From Streptomyces spinoverrucosus (lineage in GTDB: Bacteria; Actinomycetota; Actinomycetes; Streptomycetales; Streptomycetaceae), in NCBI RefSeq assembly GCF_006539505.1, contig NZ_BJND01000076.1:1-40765 (forward strand): 40,765 nt of DNA. Direction: 5' to 3'. Positions 1-10,772 of this stretch are shown in pieces (the first letter of the stretch is position 1; every line of letters starts with the position of its first letter). Under the pieces are notes generated by a model. It was not told the DNA's origin. It was given only the letters and a program-made list of their open reading frames with translations, and did no database searches. The position numbers were made by a program, and so were the translations under genes.

Positions 1-44
1 CTACAGCAACCACGCACACCACCCGCACAGGCCGCCGCAGGCAT

Positions 45-734
45 TCAGCCCTCCGCACCCCGCCCCGGCAGCGGCCCAGCCCGATCGAGCAACCCAGTAC
101 GCGCAGCCAACGCCGCCGCCTCCAACCGCGACCCCACCCCCAGTTTCATCAGCACCCGCTGCACATGCGTCCGAGCAGTGGACGGCGCAATCCCCATCCC
201 CGCCGCGATCAGCCGCGTATCCTCCCCGTCCGCCACCCGCACCAGCACCTCCACCTCCCGAGGCGTCAGCATCTGCAACAACCGCTGCCCCTCGTCATCC
301 GGCTGCGCCGCAGGATTCAGCAGCTCCCCGAACGCCCCCTGCAACAACTGCGGCGCCACCGCCGCCTCCCCCGCCCGCGCCTTCATGATCGCCCGCTCGA
401 CACCCTCGATCCGCTCGTCGTGCCGCACATACCCGGACGCCCCCGCAGCGAACGCCGCCGCGATCCCCCGCGGACTCGGCACCGGCCCCAGCACCAGCAC
501 CGCCACCTGCCCCCGCTCCCGCTTGATCCGCCCCACCGGATCGAACGCCCCCGTCTCGGCCGGCGTAGCAGTCCCCCACAGACACACCTCCGGCGCCCGC
601 GCGATCACCAGCTCCGCCGCCCCCGCGGCCGGCGCCGCCGCGGCCAGCACCCGGTGCCCCCGCAGCTTCAGCGCCGACGCCAACGCCTCGGCGAGCAATC
701 GGTGGTCGTCGACCACCATGAGCCGCACTCCCAT
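45..734 (-). CDS. LuxR-type response-regulator-like protein with degenerate receiver
   Basis: A 229-residue protein with an N-terminal receiver-like domain (about residues 1-120) and a C-terminal LuxR/NarL helix-turn-helix (about 165-225, LTPREVEVL...STARTHVQRVLMKLGV). It probably acts as a DNA-binding transcription regulator in the cytoplasm. The acidic pair is present (VVDDH, D9-D10), but the position that normally holds the phosphorylated aspartate reads CLWGTATP, with glycine at about residue 54, and the conserved Ser/Thr and Lys of the switch region also appear to be replaced (LVLGP, YVRHDE). It is therefore unlikely to be controlled by ordinary phosphorylation. I chose the ATG at 734, which has a G-rich ribosome site just upstream; the frame stays open to 791, but that extension is glycine/tryptophan-rich and not receiver-like. 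No sensor kinase lies beside it in the window. Confidence 0.85.
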   Translation of the reverse strand: MGVRLMVVDDHRLLAEALASALKLRGHRVLAAAAPAAGAAELVIARAPEVCLWGTATPAETGAFDPVGRIKRERGQVAVLVLGPVPSPRGIAAAFAAGASGYVRHDERIEGVERAIMKARAGEAAVAPQLLQGAFGELLNPAAQPDDEGQRLLQMLTPREVEVLVRVADGEDTRLIAAGMGIAPSTARTHVQRVLMKLGVGSRLEAAALAARTGLLDRAGPLPGRGAEG

Positions 735-740
735 CGAGCA

Positions 741-782
741 ACCCCCCAGTCCCCCACCAGTGCCCCACCAGTCCCCCCAGTG
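741..782. repeat. Short direct repeats upstream of the LuxR-type gene
   Basis: Three imperfect 10-11-base copies related to ACTGGTGGGG (minus-strand reading) lie directly upstream of the regulator start. They could be an operator or simple-sequence drift. The rest of 735-927 shows no gene; it holds the 5' region of the regulator and the 3' side of nothing recognisable. Confidence 0.35.
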
Positions 783-927
783 GACGCCCACTATGGATGC
801 CCAAAGACCCTACGGACAGACCCAGCACAAACACCGACGTCCGCCATGCTCCCCGGAAGCTACACGCCTGTTCGACGTCGCGCTGCCCGTACTCGTGAGA
901 AGTGCCCCAGATCGCCGAAATTCCCCC

Positions 928-2652
928 TCAACCACTCACCCCGAACGCGATCGCGAGGTACTCGACCTCACCCGAACGCGGCCCGCTGGCATAGCGCTCG
1001 GACATATACAACCGCCCCTGCGCGTAGAGGACTTCGCCGTACCCCGGTTCCTTCCCCGACGCCACGTCCCGCACCGAATCGGTCCCCGGATTCTCCATCA
1101 GCTTCACCTGCTCGAAGCTGCCGCCGTCGATGCTGACGACCTGCCCACCCTTGTCGTACGGCCCGCTCTTGTACGCGATCACGTTCCCGCCGTCCATCCG
1201 CAACGGCATGATCGTGTACCCGTCCCCCGCGTCCGCCCGCTGCCCGGTCAGCTTCCCGCTCGCCAGATCGAACGCCACGACCGAATTCGTCCGGCCCGAA
1301 CCACTGGAGCCCTCCTGGTCCTCCGTCGGCACATACAGCCGGTCGTTGCCGACCGCCAGCCCCGCGCAGTCCTCGACCCGCGTAATCCCGTCGCACTCGG
1401 CGGCATAGGAATCACCCGGCGCCGAGATCCGCGCCCGCAGCTTCCCCGTCTTGTTGTCGATGGAGAAGAAGTCCGAGATGCCACTGCCGTCCCCGGCCGA
1501 CTCACCCACGTCGGCCGCCACCACCAGCGGTTCGGTCGACACGACACTGGCGTACTCGATGCCCTTGGCCATCTTGTACTCCGAGACCACCTTCCCGGAC
1601 TTCGGGTCGATGGTCTGGATGTGCAGCTCACGCGCCTCGAACTGCCCGCACTTGCGCACCGCGACCAGTTTCGCGCCACCGCCGTACCCGGCGTCGTAGC
1701 AGGTGTCCGCGGCCTTCGGCGTCCACAGCGCCTCGCCGCTGTTGATGTCGAACGCCGCACCGCCGTTCGTACTGCCCACGGCGACCGTGCTCGCGCTCAC
1801 GGTGACGTTGTCGAAGCTGATCGGCCGGTCACCGGACGTGGCGGTCTCGGTCCACAGCTTCTTGCCCGCGTTCAGGTCGATCGCGGCGACCTGGCTGCAT
1901 CCCTCGGAGCGGTTCTTGGCGGGCATCCTGGGCTGGAAGACGACGGCCGTCTTACCGTCCGCGGTCATGTGCCGGCTGGCCTCGCACACCGGCCCGGGCA
2001 GCGGAATGGTCCACAGCTCGGTGCCCTTGTCCCGGTCGTAGCCGACGATCTCGGCCACACCGGACTTGGCGTACACCTTGTCGGTGAGCCAGGAGCCGGT
2101 GACGACCACGGAGTCGTCCTTGTCGAGCTTGGGCTGCGGAACCTGGAACAGCACCTTGGAGTTCGGGTCGGCCGGCACCTTCTCGCTGCCCTTGGAGGTG
2201 CCCTCGGCACCGCCCTTGCCGTCGCCGGTGCCCCCGCTCGAACTCGCGGTGTCGTCCTTGCCGCCCGTACCGGACGACTTGGAGTACCAGACACCCCCGC
2301 CGATGATCAGCGCGATCGCCACGACGGCGGCCACGATGATGGCCACCTGCGCGTTGAACTTCCGCCCACCACCGGCCGCCTGCCCCGGCTGACCGGGCTG
2401 CGGGTGCAGCGGCACGGTCGCCTGCGGATAGCCGTAGCCGGGCTGCCCGTAGGGATTCGGCTGCGGAGGCTGCGGATACCCGTACCCGGGCTGCGGCTGA
2501 GGTGGCTGAGGCGGCTGCGGATATCCGTAACCGACCCCCGGCTGCTGCGGCGGCACCGGCGGCGGCTGCGGCGGCTGGGGCTGGGGCTGAGGTGAGCCGA
2601 ACCCACCCCCCGGCGGGGGCTGGTTGGGCGGCGGAGGCGGCGGCTGGGTCAT
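928..2652 (-). CDS. Membrane-anchored PQQ-type beta-propeller protein (copy 1)
   Basis: A 574-residue protein. The N-terminus is about 100 residues of proline/glutamine/glycine/tyrosine-rich sequence (repeats like PQPPQP and GYGYPQ), followed by one transmembrane helix (VAIIVAAVVAIALIIGGGVW, about 105-127), a Ser/Gly/Thr-rich linker and an extracellular domain with repeated blades of the PQQ-like/quinoprotein type (phrases such as GTELWTIPLP, LNAGKKLWTE, INSGEALWTP). Such proteins are type II membrane proteins common in Streptomyces; the substrate or partner is unknown, and the resemblance to BamB is only in the fold. It is a paralogue of the next gene (2705-4450), with the same start MTQPP and the same layout; the 52-base gap suggests co-transcription. 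Confidence 0.85.
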   Translation of the reverse strand: MTQPPPPPPNQPPPGGGFGSPQPQPQPPQPPPVPPQQPGVGYGYPQPPQPPQPQPGYGYPQPPQPNPYGQPGYGYPQATVPLHPQPGQPGQAAGGGRKFNAQVAIIVAAVVAIALIIGGGVWYSKSSGTGGKDDTASSSGGTGDGKGGAEGTSKGSEKVPADPNSKVLFQVPQPKLDKDDSVVVTGSWLTDKVYAKSGVAEIVGYDRDKGTELWTIPLPGPVCEASRHMTADGKTAVVFQPRMPAKNRSEGCSQVAAIDLNAGKKLWTETATSGDRPISFDNVTVSASTVAVGSTNGGAAFDINSGEALWTPKAADTCYDAGYGGGAKLVAVRKCGQFEARELHIQTIDPKSGKVVSEYKMAKGIEYASVVSTEPLVVAADVGESAGDGSGISDFFSIDNKTGKLRARISAPGDSYAAECDGITRVEDCAGLAVGNDRLYVPTEDQEGSSGSGRTNSVVAFDLASGKLTGQRADAGDGYTIMPLRMDGGNVIAYKSGPYDKGGQVVSIDGGSFEQVKLMENPGTDSVRDVASGKEPGYGEVLYAQGRLYMSERYASGPRSGEVEYLAIAFGVSG

Positions 2653-2704
2653 GACGTGAGTACCTCGGGGAGACGGGGACAGCGGAACAAGTCGGAAGGG
2701 CGCA

Positions 2705-4450
2705 TCACTTGCCGTAGGCGAGCATCAGCTTCTCCTTGGCCTGGTCCTCGCCGGACAGCCGGGTGGTGGAGATGTAGAAGCGGCCGTCCACCCAAGCGAT
2801 GTCCCGCGAGAAGAAGCCGTCCTCGACCTCCGCCGCACCCGTGGGGTTCTGGAGCAGCTTCGTCGGCTGGTGGCTGCCGCCGGTCGTCGGCACGGACACG
2901 ATCTGGCCGCCCGCGTCGTACGACGCCTCGACGTACGCGATGAGCTGGTCGCCCTCGACCCGCAGCGGCAGCATCGACTCGTCCGCGGGTGACTTAACGC
3001 GCCACTTCTCCTTGCCGTCGGCGAGGTTGATCGCGAGGACCTCGTTGGCGCCGCTGGTGGCCTCCGTGGGCAGGTAGAGCGTGCTCGCGTCGGCGGCGAC
3101 GCCCTGGCAGCCGGTCAGGTCGCGCTGGATGACGGAGAAGCCGCACTCGGGCGCGAAGTCCTCGTCGATCTTGACCTGGGAACGGATTTCGCCCTTGTCG
3201 TCCAGCGCGGAGATGTTCCAGGTCTTCTCGTCCTCGTTGACGCTGTAGACCACCAGCGGGTCGACGGAGTAGGTGCGCATGATGCGCCAGCCCTTGCCGA
3301 AGGCCCGGGTCCACTTGACCTTGCCGGTCCTCGGGTCCAGCTCCTGGATCTCGTTGTGTTCGTTGTCCGTGCTGGCGCCGCAGGAGGCGACGGAGATCAG
3401 CCGACTGCCGCCCGCGAACGCGCTCGGGAAGCAGGCGCCTTCGTACTTCTTCTTGTCGAACAGCTTCTTGCCGGTGGTGACGTCGTACGCCGTGCCGGAC
3501 TGCGAGCGGCCCACCATCAGCGTGTTCCCGGCCAGGCTCAGCTCGATGGACACCGTGCTGTCGAACAGCGCGCCGTCCTCGACCTCGCCGCTCCAGCCCT
3601 TCTCACCGGTGTTCAGGTCGACGAGCTGGAGCTGATTGCAGTCGGCGCGGTCGCTGGAGCCGCTCATGTACGCCACGACGATCTTGTCGTCGGCGGTCTT
3701 CTGCGGGGTGACCGCGCAGATCTCCTGCGGGAAGCTGATCGGGTCCCAAGTGGGGTTGCCGTCGTCGACGTTGTAGGCGACGAGTTCCTTGTACGCCGCC
3801 TTCACCGCCGTCTTGTCGGTGATCCACATGCCGGGGGCGTCGGCGCCGGAACCGGGCGCGTCGGGCGCCTCCTTGTACCAGAGCACCCGCGCCTCGCCCG
3901 CCTTGCGGCCCTCGTTGAGGTTGTCCGGGTCGGCGCCGCCGCCGCTGCCGTCACCGGGGTTGACCGGGGAGTCTGAGGCGGAGGGCTTGGCGTCGTTGCT
4001 CTGCTCGGCGACCGGCTTCTTGTCGTCGCCGCCGCTGGTCACGGCGTAGACGGTGCCGCCGATGAGCAGCAGCGCCGCCACCGCGGCCCCGACGGCCAGC
4101 GCGGGCTTGCCCCGGAAGGGGTTGCGCGAGCCGGAACCGGGGGGTGTGCCCGGGGCGGCGGGGTACTGGGGCTGCGGGTAGCCGTAACCGGGCTGCTGAC
4201 CGTACGGCCCCGGAGGCTGCGGCTGACCGTAGGGGCCCGGGGTGTTGTACGGCCCCGGCTGCTGGGGCTGCGCGTATGGACCGGGCTGCTGCGGATAGCC
4301 GTAACCCGGCTGCGGCGGGCCCTGCGGGGGCTGCGCCGGAGGGGGTGTGCCCTGACTCGGGTCCTGCGGCGGGCCGAAACCACCGGCCTGCCCCGGGTTC
4401 TGTGGCGCGCCGAAGCCGCCACCCGGCGGTTGGTTGGGCGGCTGGGTCAT
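2705..4450 (-). CDS. Membrane-anchored PQQ-type beta-propeller protein (copy 2)
   Basis: A 581-residue paralogue of the gene at 928-2652. It has a Pro/Gln/Gly/Tyr-rich cytoplasmic N-terminus (about residues 1-115), a transmembrane segment (ALAVGAAVAALLLIGGTVYA, about 118-137), an acidic Ser/Gly linker and a C-terminal PQQ-like propeller (for example LNTGEKGWSG, DPRTGKVKWTRAF, LADGKEKWRV). It contains several cysteines in the outer domain that could form disulfides. Function unknown; a cell-surface scaffold or sensor role is inference from the fold. It is the first gene of the pair. A direct-repeat element about 70-90 bases upstream (4518-4539) may control it. Confidence 0.85.
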   Translation of the reverse strand: MTQPPNQPPGGGFGAPQNPGQAGGFGPPQDPSQGTPPPAQPPQGPPQPGYGYPQQPGPYAQPQQPGPYNTPGPYGQPQPPGPYGQQPGYGYPQPQYPAAPGTPPGSGSRNPFRGKPALAVGAAVAALLLIGGTVYAVTSGGDDKKPVAEQSNDAKPSASDSPVNPGDGSGGGADPDNLNEGRKAGEARVLWYKEAPDAPGSGADAPGMWITDKTAVKAAYKELVAYNVDDGNPTWDPISFPQEICAVTPQKTADDKIVVAYMSGSSDRADCNQLQLVDLNTGEKGWSGEVEDGALFDSTVSIELSLAGNTLMVGRSQSGTAYDVTTGKKLFDKKKYEGACFPSAFAGGSRLISVASCGASTDNEHNEIQELDPRTGKVKWTRAFGKGWRIMRTYSVDPLVVYSVNEDEKTWNISALDDKGEIRSQVKIDEDFAPECGFSVIQRDLTGCQGVAADASTLYLPTEATSGANEVLAINLADGKEKWRVKSPADESMLPLRVEGDQLIAYVEASYDAGGQIVSVPTTGGSHQPTKLLQNPTGAAEVEDGFFSRDIAWVDGRFYISTTRLSGEDQAKEKLMLAYGK

Positions 4451-4517
4451 CAGCGGTTCCCCCTTGTGACTGATGTGGCGCCGCGCCCGTGGCGCTGCGT
4501 TTCCGCCACACCCATGA

Positions 4518-4539
4518 TTCTCAGACGGTTCTCAGACCG
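4518..4539. promoter_or_regulatory. Tandem 11-bp repeat, TCTCAG-N5-TCTCAG
   Basis: Two adjacent 11-base units, TTCTCAGACGG and TTCTCAGACCG, differ at one base and lie 68-89 bases upstream of the PQQ-protein start at 4450. The half-site TCTCAG with 5-base spacing looks like a site for an OmpR-family response regulator; from memory it resembles the MprA box of mycobacteria and related CssR-type envelope-stress sites. The rest of 4451-4644 holds a CCCGGG-N11-CCCGGG repeat (about 4552-4574) and a doubled CCTTCACGCG near 4630, with no gene. Confidence 0.45.
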
Positions 4540-4644
4540 CCCATTTCTATCACCCGGGACCGACAACAACCCGGGCCCGATACGCCCCTGTTCCCAAGGG
4601 AGCACCGGCCCGTGATGCCCTTGTTACGCGCCTTCACGCGCCCT

Positions 4645-6453
<1,809 letters not shown>

Positions 6454-6574
6454 TTCGCTCCTGCTCGCGGGGATCGGTCAGCCTCCCAGCCTAACGGTCG
6501 CCGGAAGCCGACCGATCCGCGCAGCTCAGCGGGCGGCAGCCGTGCCGACCTCGGTGAGGAAGGTGTGACGCCCG

Positions 6575-7477
6575 CTAACGCCCTGTAGTCACCGTCGCGC
6601 CCGGCGCCGGTCCCGACGCCGTACGCACCGTCCGGCACGTCCCCGACGTGCGCAGCGTCTCCGCCACCTTCGCCGCGGACTCCGGGTCGCGGGCGAGGAA
6701 GGCGGTGGTCGGGCCGGAACCGGAGACCAGCGCGGTGAGGGCGCCGGCGGCGCGGCCCGCCGTGAGGGTGTCGGCGAGGGTCGGGAAGAGGGAGAGGGCG
6801 GCGGGCTGGAGGTCGTTGGAGACGGCGGCGGCGAGCGCGTCCGGGTCGCCCTTGGCGAGGGCCTGAAGGACATCCCGGGAGGCGACGGGCTCGGGGACGT
6901 CCGTGCCCTCGACGAGGCGGTCGAACTCCCGGAAGACCGCCGGGGTGGACAGCCCCCGGTCCGCCAACGCGAACACCCAGTGGAAGGTCCCGCCGACGTC
7001 GAGCACCGTCAGCTGCTCACCCCGCCCGGTGCCGAGCGCCGCCCCGCCGATCAGGCTGAACGGCACGTCACTGCCCAACTCGGCGCAGATTTCGAGGAGT
7101 TCAGCACGCGAGGCGCCCGTGCCCCACAGCGCGTCACACGCAAGCAGCGCGCCCGCACCGTCCGCGCTGCCGCCCGCCATTCCGCCGGCGACGGGGATGT
7201 CCTTGGCGATGTGGATATGGACGTCCGGGGTACGGCCGTACCGCGCGGCGAGCGCTTCGGCGGCGCGAGCCGCGAGGTTCGTGCGGTCCAGCGGGACCTG
7301 GTCCGCGTCGGGCCCCTCGCAGGTGACCCGCAGCTCGTCGGACTCGGTGACCGTGACCTCGTCGTAGAGCCCGACCGCCAGGAAGACGTTGGCCAGGTCG
7401 TGGTAGCCGTCGGGGCGGGCGGCGCCGACGGCGAGCTGGACGTTGACCTTGGCGGGGACGCGTACCGTGACGCTCAC
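6575..7477 (-). CDS. ispE: 4-diphosphocytidyl-2-C-methyl-D-erythritol kinase
   Basis: A 300-residue GHMP kinase of the MEP isoprenoid pathway, which phosphorylates CDP-methylerythritol at the 2-position. The N-terminus VPAKVNVQLAVG and the glycine-rich loop PVAGGMAGGSADGAGAL (near residue 100) are the family's substrate and ATP sites; the C-terminal motif ALVSGSGPTTAF is also typical. I chose the GTG at 7477, which overlaps the stop of rsmA as GTGA, so the two genes are translationally coupled. The open frame extends further upstream but only through rsmA. Together with rsmA, rpfB and tatD it forms a block conserved in many actinobacteria. Confidence 0.95.
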   Translation of the reverse strand: MSVTVRVPAKVNVQLAVGAARPDGYHDLANVFLAVGLYDEVTVTESDELRVTCEGPDADQVPLDRTNLAARAAEALAARYGRTPDVHIHIAKDIPVAGGMAGGSADGAGALLACDALWGTGASRAELLEICAELGSDVPFSLIGGAALGTGRGEQLTVLDVGGTFHWVFALADRGLSTPAVFREFDRLVEGTDVPEPVASRDVLQALAKGDPDALAAAVSNDLQPAALSLFPTLADTLTAGRAAGALTALVSGSGPTTAFLARDPESAAKVAETLRTSGTCRTVRTASGPAPGATVTTGR

Positions 7478-8334
7478 TGTTTGTTCTCCGCGATCCGTGC
7501 GAACTCCTCGACTGTCAGCGACTCTCCGCGCGCCTGCGGCGAGACACCCGCGGCGACCAGCGCCGCCTCGGCGACGGCCGCCGACCCGGCCCACCCGGCG
7601 AGCGCGGCCCGCAGCGTCTTGCGGCGCTGGGCGAACGCCGCGTCGATGACGGCGAAGACCTCGCGCTGCGAGGCGGTGGTCTTGATCGGCTCGGTGCGGC
7701 GGGTGAGCGAGACGAGCCCGCTGTCGACGTTGGGCGCGGGCCAGAAGACGTTGCGGCCGATGGCACCGGCCCGCTTGACCTCGGCGAACCAGTTGGCCTT
7801 CACCGACGGCACGCCGTACACCTTCGAACCGGGCGGCGCCGCCAGCCGGTCGGCGACCTCCGACTGCACCATCACCAGGGTGCGCTCGATGCTCGGGAAG
7901 GTGTCGAGCATGTGCAGCAGGACCGGGACGGCCACGTTGTACGGCAGGTTCGCCACCAGCGCGGTCGGCGCCGGGCCAGGCAGCTCGGTGACGTGCATCG
8001 CGTCCGAGTGCACCAGCGCGAAACGGTCGGCGCGCGCCGGCATGCGCGCCGCGATGGTGGCGGGCAGCGCGGCGGCCAGTACGTCGTCGATCTCCACGGC
8101 GGTGACCCGGTCGGCCACCTCCAGCAGCGCCAGCGTGAGCGAACCGAGCCCCGGCCCGACCTCCACGACCACGTCGTCGGGCCGGACCTGAGCGGTGCGG
8201 ACGATACGGCGGACCGTGTTCGCGTCGATGACGAAGTTCTGACCGCGCTGCTTGGTGGGCCGTACGCCGAGGGCTTCCGCCAGCTCACGGACATCGGCGG
8301 GACCCAGGAGGGCGTCGGGGGAGGGGCTGCTCAC
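7474..8334 (-). CDS. rsmA: 16S rRNA dimethyladenosine transferase (KsgA)
   Basis: A 286-residue S-adenosylmethionine-dependent methyltransferase that dimethylates two adjacent adenines near the 3' end of 16S rRNA (A1518/A1519 in E. coli numbering). Visible motifs are KQRGQNFVID near the N-terminus, the SAM loop EVGPGLGSLT and the catalytic NLPY motif (VANLPYNVAVP). The GTG start at 8334 is followed by SSPSPDALLG. The gene lies between rpfB and ispE, the usual actinobacterial neighbours, and its stop overlaps the ispE start. Confidence 0.96.
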   Translation of the reverse strand: MSSPSPDALLGPADVRELAEALGVRPTKQRGQNFVIDANTVRRIVRTAQVRPDDVVVEVGPGLGSLTLALLEVADRVTAVEIDDVLAAALPATIAARMPARADRFALVHSDAMHVTELPGPAPTALVANLPYNVAVPVLLHMLDTFPSIERTLVMVQSEVADRLAAPPGSKVYGVPSVKANWFAEVKRAGAIGRNVFWPAPNVDSGLVSLTRRTEPIKTTASQREVFAVIDAAFAQRRKTLRAALAGWAGSAAVAEAALVAAGVSPQARGESLTVEEFARIAENKQ

Positions 8335-8355
8335 GGCGACAAGCCTAGCCGCGGC

Positions 8356-9771
8356 TCAGCGATGCAACCGCGCCCCGCAGTGCGGCCAGGGGCTGGCCCC
8401 GCGCCTGGTGTACAGCTTCTTCGCGCGGTACGTCTGTTCTGCCGCCGAGGCATCCTGGGGGCGGCCGGTGCCGCCGAGGCTGCGCCAGGTGTGGGCGTCG
8501 AACTGGTAGAGGCCGCCGTACGTGCCCGACGGGTCGACGGCGTTCGCGCGGCCGCCGGACTCGCAGGCGGCGAGGCCCTGCCAGTCGAGGCCGTCGGCGC
8601 CCTTCACGGAGGCCGGCAACGGCTTGGTGCCGACCTTCACGATCTGCGCGGTCGGCTCACGCACCACCTCGGTCCCGAGCCGGCGCGGCTTCTGCCGGAC
8701 CCCGTTGACGGTCCGCACGGAGTACGTGACCCGGCGCAGCCCCGGCTGCCCCGCCTGCTCGACCACCTCGGTGCCCTTGAGCACCGTCGCGTCCGCGATC
8801 CGCCGCACCTCGAACGGGATCTCCTCCTCCCGGACCTCCTTGCCGCCGGTGATCCGCAGCACGGTGACCGTCTGCCCGTCGCGCGGGAAGCTGTCCTGCG
8901 GGACGGACGTGGTGTCCTGGCCGCGCAGGACGATCCCGGCCTCCTGGACGGCCTCGCCGACGGTGGCGGCGTTGGTGCGGATGGTGCGGGCACGGCCGTC
9001 GGCCATCACCGTGACCGACCGCTCGGTGCGCACGTCGAGGGCGAGACCGGCACGTCCGATGCGCTGGGAGCGCGAGATGGACAGATACGCGCCGTCCGCA
9101 CGCACCCCGAGCTGCCTGAGCGCCCCCTCCACCGTCCGCGCCGTCGTCCACACCTCACGCCGCTGACCGTCGAGGGTGAGCCGCACGGGACGGCCGTAGT
9201 GCACGGCGATCTCGTCGCCGCTGCCCAGCTCGGTGCCCGGAGCGGGCTCGACCACATCGCGCGTCCCGACCTCGACGCCCTCCTCGGCGAGCAGCTCACC
9301 GACGTCGTCGGCGAAGGTGTGCAGGCGACGGGGCTCGCCGTCGACGTTCAGCTCGACGGCCTTGTCCTCGGCGACGAAGGCGGAGGTGCCACCGGCGAGG
9401 AACGCGACGACCAGCGCCCGCGGCAGCAGCCGGCGCACGGAGACGTCCGGGCGCTCGGCGTACCGACCCCTGCGCCGGCGCGCGGCCCGCCGATCCACGC
9501 GGGGGCGCGCGACGGCCGCGGCGGCCTCCGGCGCGCCCTGCCGGGGCAGCACGGGCTCGGCGGTCTCGTAGGCGGGCCGGTAGGTGTCGCCGTATGTGCT
9601 GCCGTATGTGCCGTACGCGGCGTAGGTGGCGGTGGTGGCGTACGTGGCGCCGTGGGGAAGCGTCGGCGCGCCGTGCATGTCGAATCCGCCGTACACCGGC
9701 GACGGTTCATATGCCTCGAAGGGCTCGTAAGGCTGATTGGTCCCGTATGTCTCGAACTGCGAGTTGCTCAC
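8356..9771 (-). CDS. rpfB: Resuscitation-promoting factor, RpfB type
   Basis: A 471-residue cell-wall hydrolase. After a tyrosine-rich cytoplasmic region (about 1-95) and a basic stretch comes one membrane segment (ALVVAFLAGGTSAFVA, about 130), then three DUF348 repeats, a G5 domain (about 300-375, with TVLKGTEVVEQAGQPG) and the C-terminal transglycosylase-like Rpf domain. The catalytic glutamate is in LAACESGGRANAVDPSG, followed by GGLYQFDAHTW and the closing AKKLYTRRGASPWPHC. Rpf proteins cleave peptidoglycan glycan strands and aid spore germination and regrowth. I chose the GTG at 9771 because the frame upstream runs through tatD and is not protein-like. Confidence 0.93.
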   Translation of the reverse strand: MSNSQFETYGTNQPYEPFEAYEPSPVYGGFDMHGAPTLPHGATYATTATYAAYGTYGSTYGDTYRPAYETAEPVLPRQGAPEAAAAVARPRVDRRAARRRRGRYAERPDVSVRRLLPRALVVAFLAGGTSAFVAEDKAVELNVDGEPRRLHTFADDVGELLAEEGVEVGTRDVVEPAPGTELGSGDEIAVHYGRPVRLTLDGQRREVWTTARTVEGALRQLGVRADGAYLSISRSQRIGRAGLALDVRTERSVTVMADGRARTIRTNAATVGEAVQEAGIVLRGQDTTSVPQDSFPRDGQTVTVLRITGGKEVREEEIPFEVRRIADATVLKGTEVVEQAGQPGLRRVTYSVRTVNGVRQKPRRLGTEVVREPTAQIVKVGTKPLPASVKGADGLDWQGLAACESGGRANAVDPSGTYGGLYQFDAHTWRSLGGTGRPQDASAAEQTYRAKKLYTRRGASPWPHCGARLHR

Positions 9772-9890
9772 GCCGACACGCTCCAGGGGCCGGAGGGGTC
9801 CAGAGGGGTCCGGATCGGGCCCCCAGAACCTAGCGGAGCGGTCGTCACTCTCCAAAGCGACGCGACTGCGCAGCGTGAGCGCGTTGGAGG
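9772..9890 (-). other. rpfB leader region
   Basis: This 119-base leader contains a direct repeat GAGGGGTCC (about 9792-9811, plus strand) and GC-rich inverted segments. I looked for the c-di-AMP riboswitch known ahead of some Streptomyces rpf genes but could not match its conserved core. Confidence 0.35.
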
Positions 9891-10766
9891 TCAGTAACCG
9901 AAGGCGCGCGCCGTGTTCGAGCCGATGGCGGTGGCCAGGGCGTCCTCGTCGATACCGCGTACGGCGGCCATCGCGCGCACCGTGACCGGAATGAGATACG
10001 GGGCGTTGGGCCGTCCGCGGTAGGGCGCGGGCGTCAGGAAGGGCGCGTCGGTCTCCACCAGGACCAGCTCCAGCGGGGCCACCGCCAGCGCGTCGCGCAG
10101 GTTCTGGGCGTTCTTGAAGGTGACGTTGCCCGCGAAGGACATGTAGTACCCGGCGCGGGCGCACACCTCGGCCATCTCCGCGTCCCCGGAGTAGCAGTGG
10201 AACACCGTCCGCTCCGGCGCACCCTCCTCCTTGAGGACGCGCAGCACGTCCGCGTGGGCGTCACGGTCATGGATGACCAGCGCCTTGCCGTGCCGCTTGG
10301 CGATCTCGATGTGCGCGCGGAACGACCGCTCCTGCGCCGCCTTGCCCTCGGGCCCGGTACGGAAGTAGTCCAGCCCCGTCTCGCCGACCGCCTTCACATG
10401 CGGCAGCGCGGCCAGCCGCTCGATCTCGGCGAGCGCCTCGTCCAGCCCCGCGTCCCCGCCGGGCTCGCGCGCCCCTTGCCGGGACCAGCCGTCGGGGTCG
10501 CCGTGGACGATGCGCGGGGCCTCGTTGGGGTGCAGCGCGACGGCCGCGTGCACGTTCTCGTACGCCGCCGCCGTCTCGGCCGCCCACCGGGAGCCGTTCA
10601 CATCGCAGCCGACCTGCACGACCGTGGTGACACCGACCGACGCGGCCTTCGCGAGGCCCTCCTCCACCGTGCCGGACTGCATGTCGAGGTGCGTGTGCGA
10701 GTCGGCGACGGGCACCGTGAGGGGCGGCGGGAGGGGCGGGGCTGCGTTCTTGTCGGAGGTGGGCAT
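9891..10766 (-). CDS. tatD: TatD-family metal-dependent DNase
   Basis: A 291-residue TIM-barrel hydrolase of the TatD family (3'-5' exonuclease activity in characterised members). Metal ligands are visible: HTH in ADSHTHLDM near residue 24, E in VGETGLDYF, H in VIHDRDAH, H in VFHCYSGD and D in VETDAPFLTP. It lies upstream of rpfB, the arrangement known from mycobacteria as well. A -10-like TAGGAT ends 6 bases before the ATG, suggesting a leaderless transcript. Confidence 0.95.
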   Translation of the reverse strand: MPTSDKNAAPPLPPPLTVPVADSHTHLDMQSGTVEEGLAKAASVGVTTVVQVGCDVNGSRWAAETAAAYENVHAAVALHPNEAPRIVHGDPDGWSRQGAREPGGDAGLDEALAEIERLAALPHVKAVGETGLDYFRTGPEGKAAQERSFRAHIEIAKRHGKALVIHDRDAHADVLRVLKEEGAPERTVFHCYSGDAEMAEVCARAGYYMSFAGNVTFKNAQNLRDALAVAPLELVLVETDAPFLTPAPYRGRPNAPYLIPVTVRAMAAVRGIDEDALATAIGSNTARAFGY

Positions 10767-10772
10767 GCCCCG

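Noticed and set aside
9772..9890. Possible c-di-AMP (ydaO) riboswitch ahead of rpfB
   Set aside because: The leader is short and I could not match the conserved core; the known example in Streptomyces is ahead of other rpf genes.
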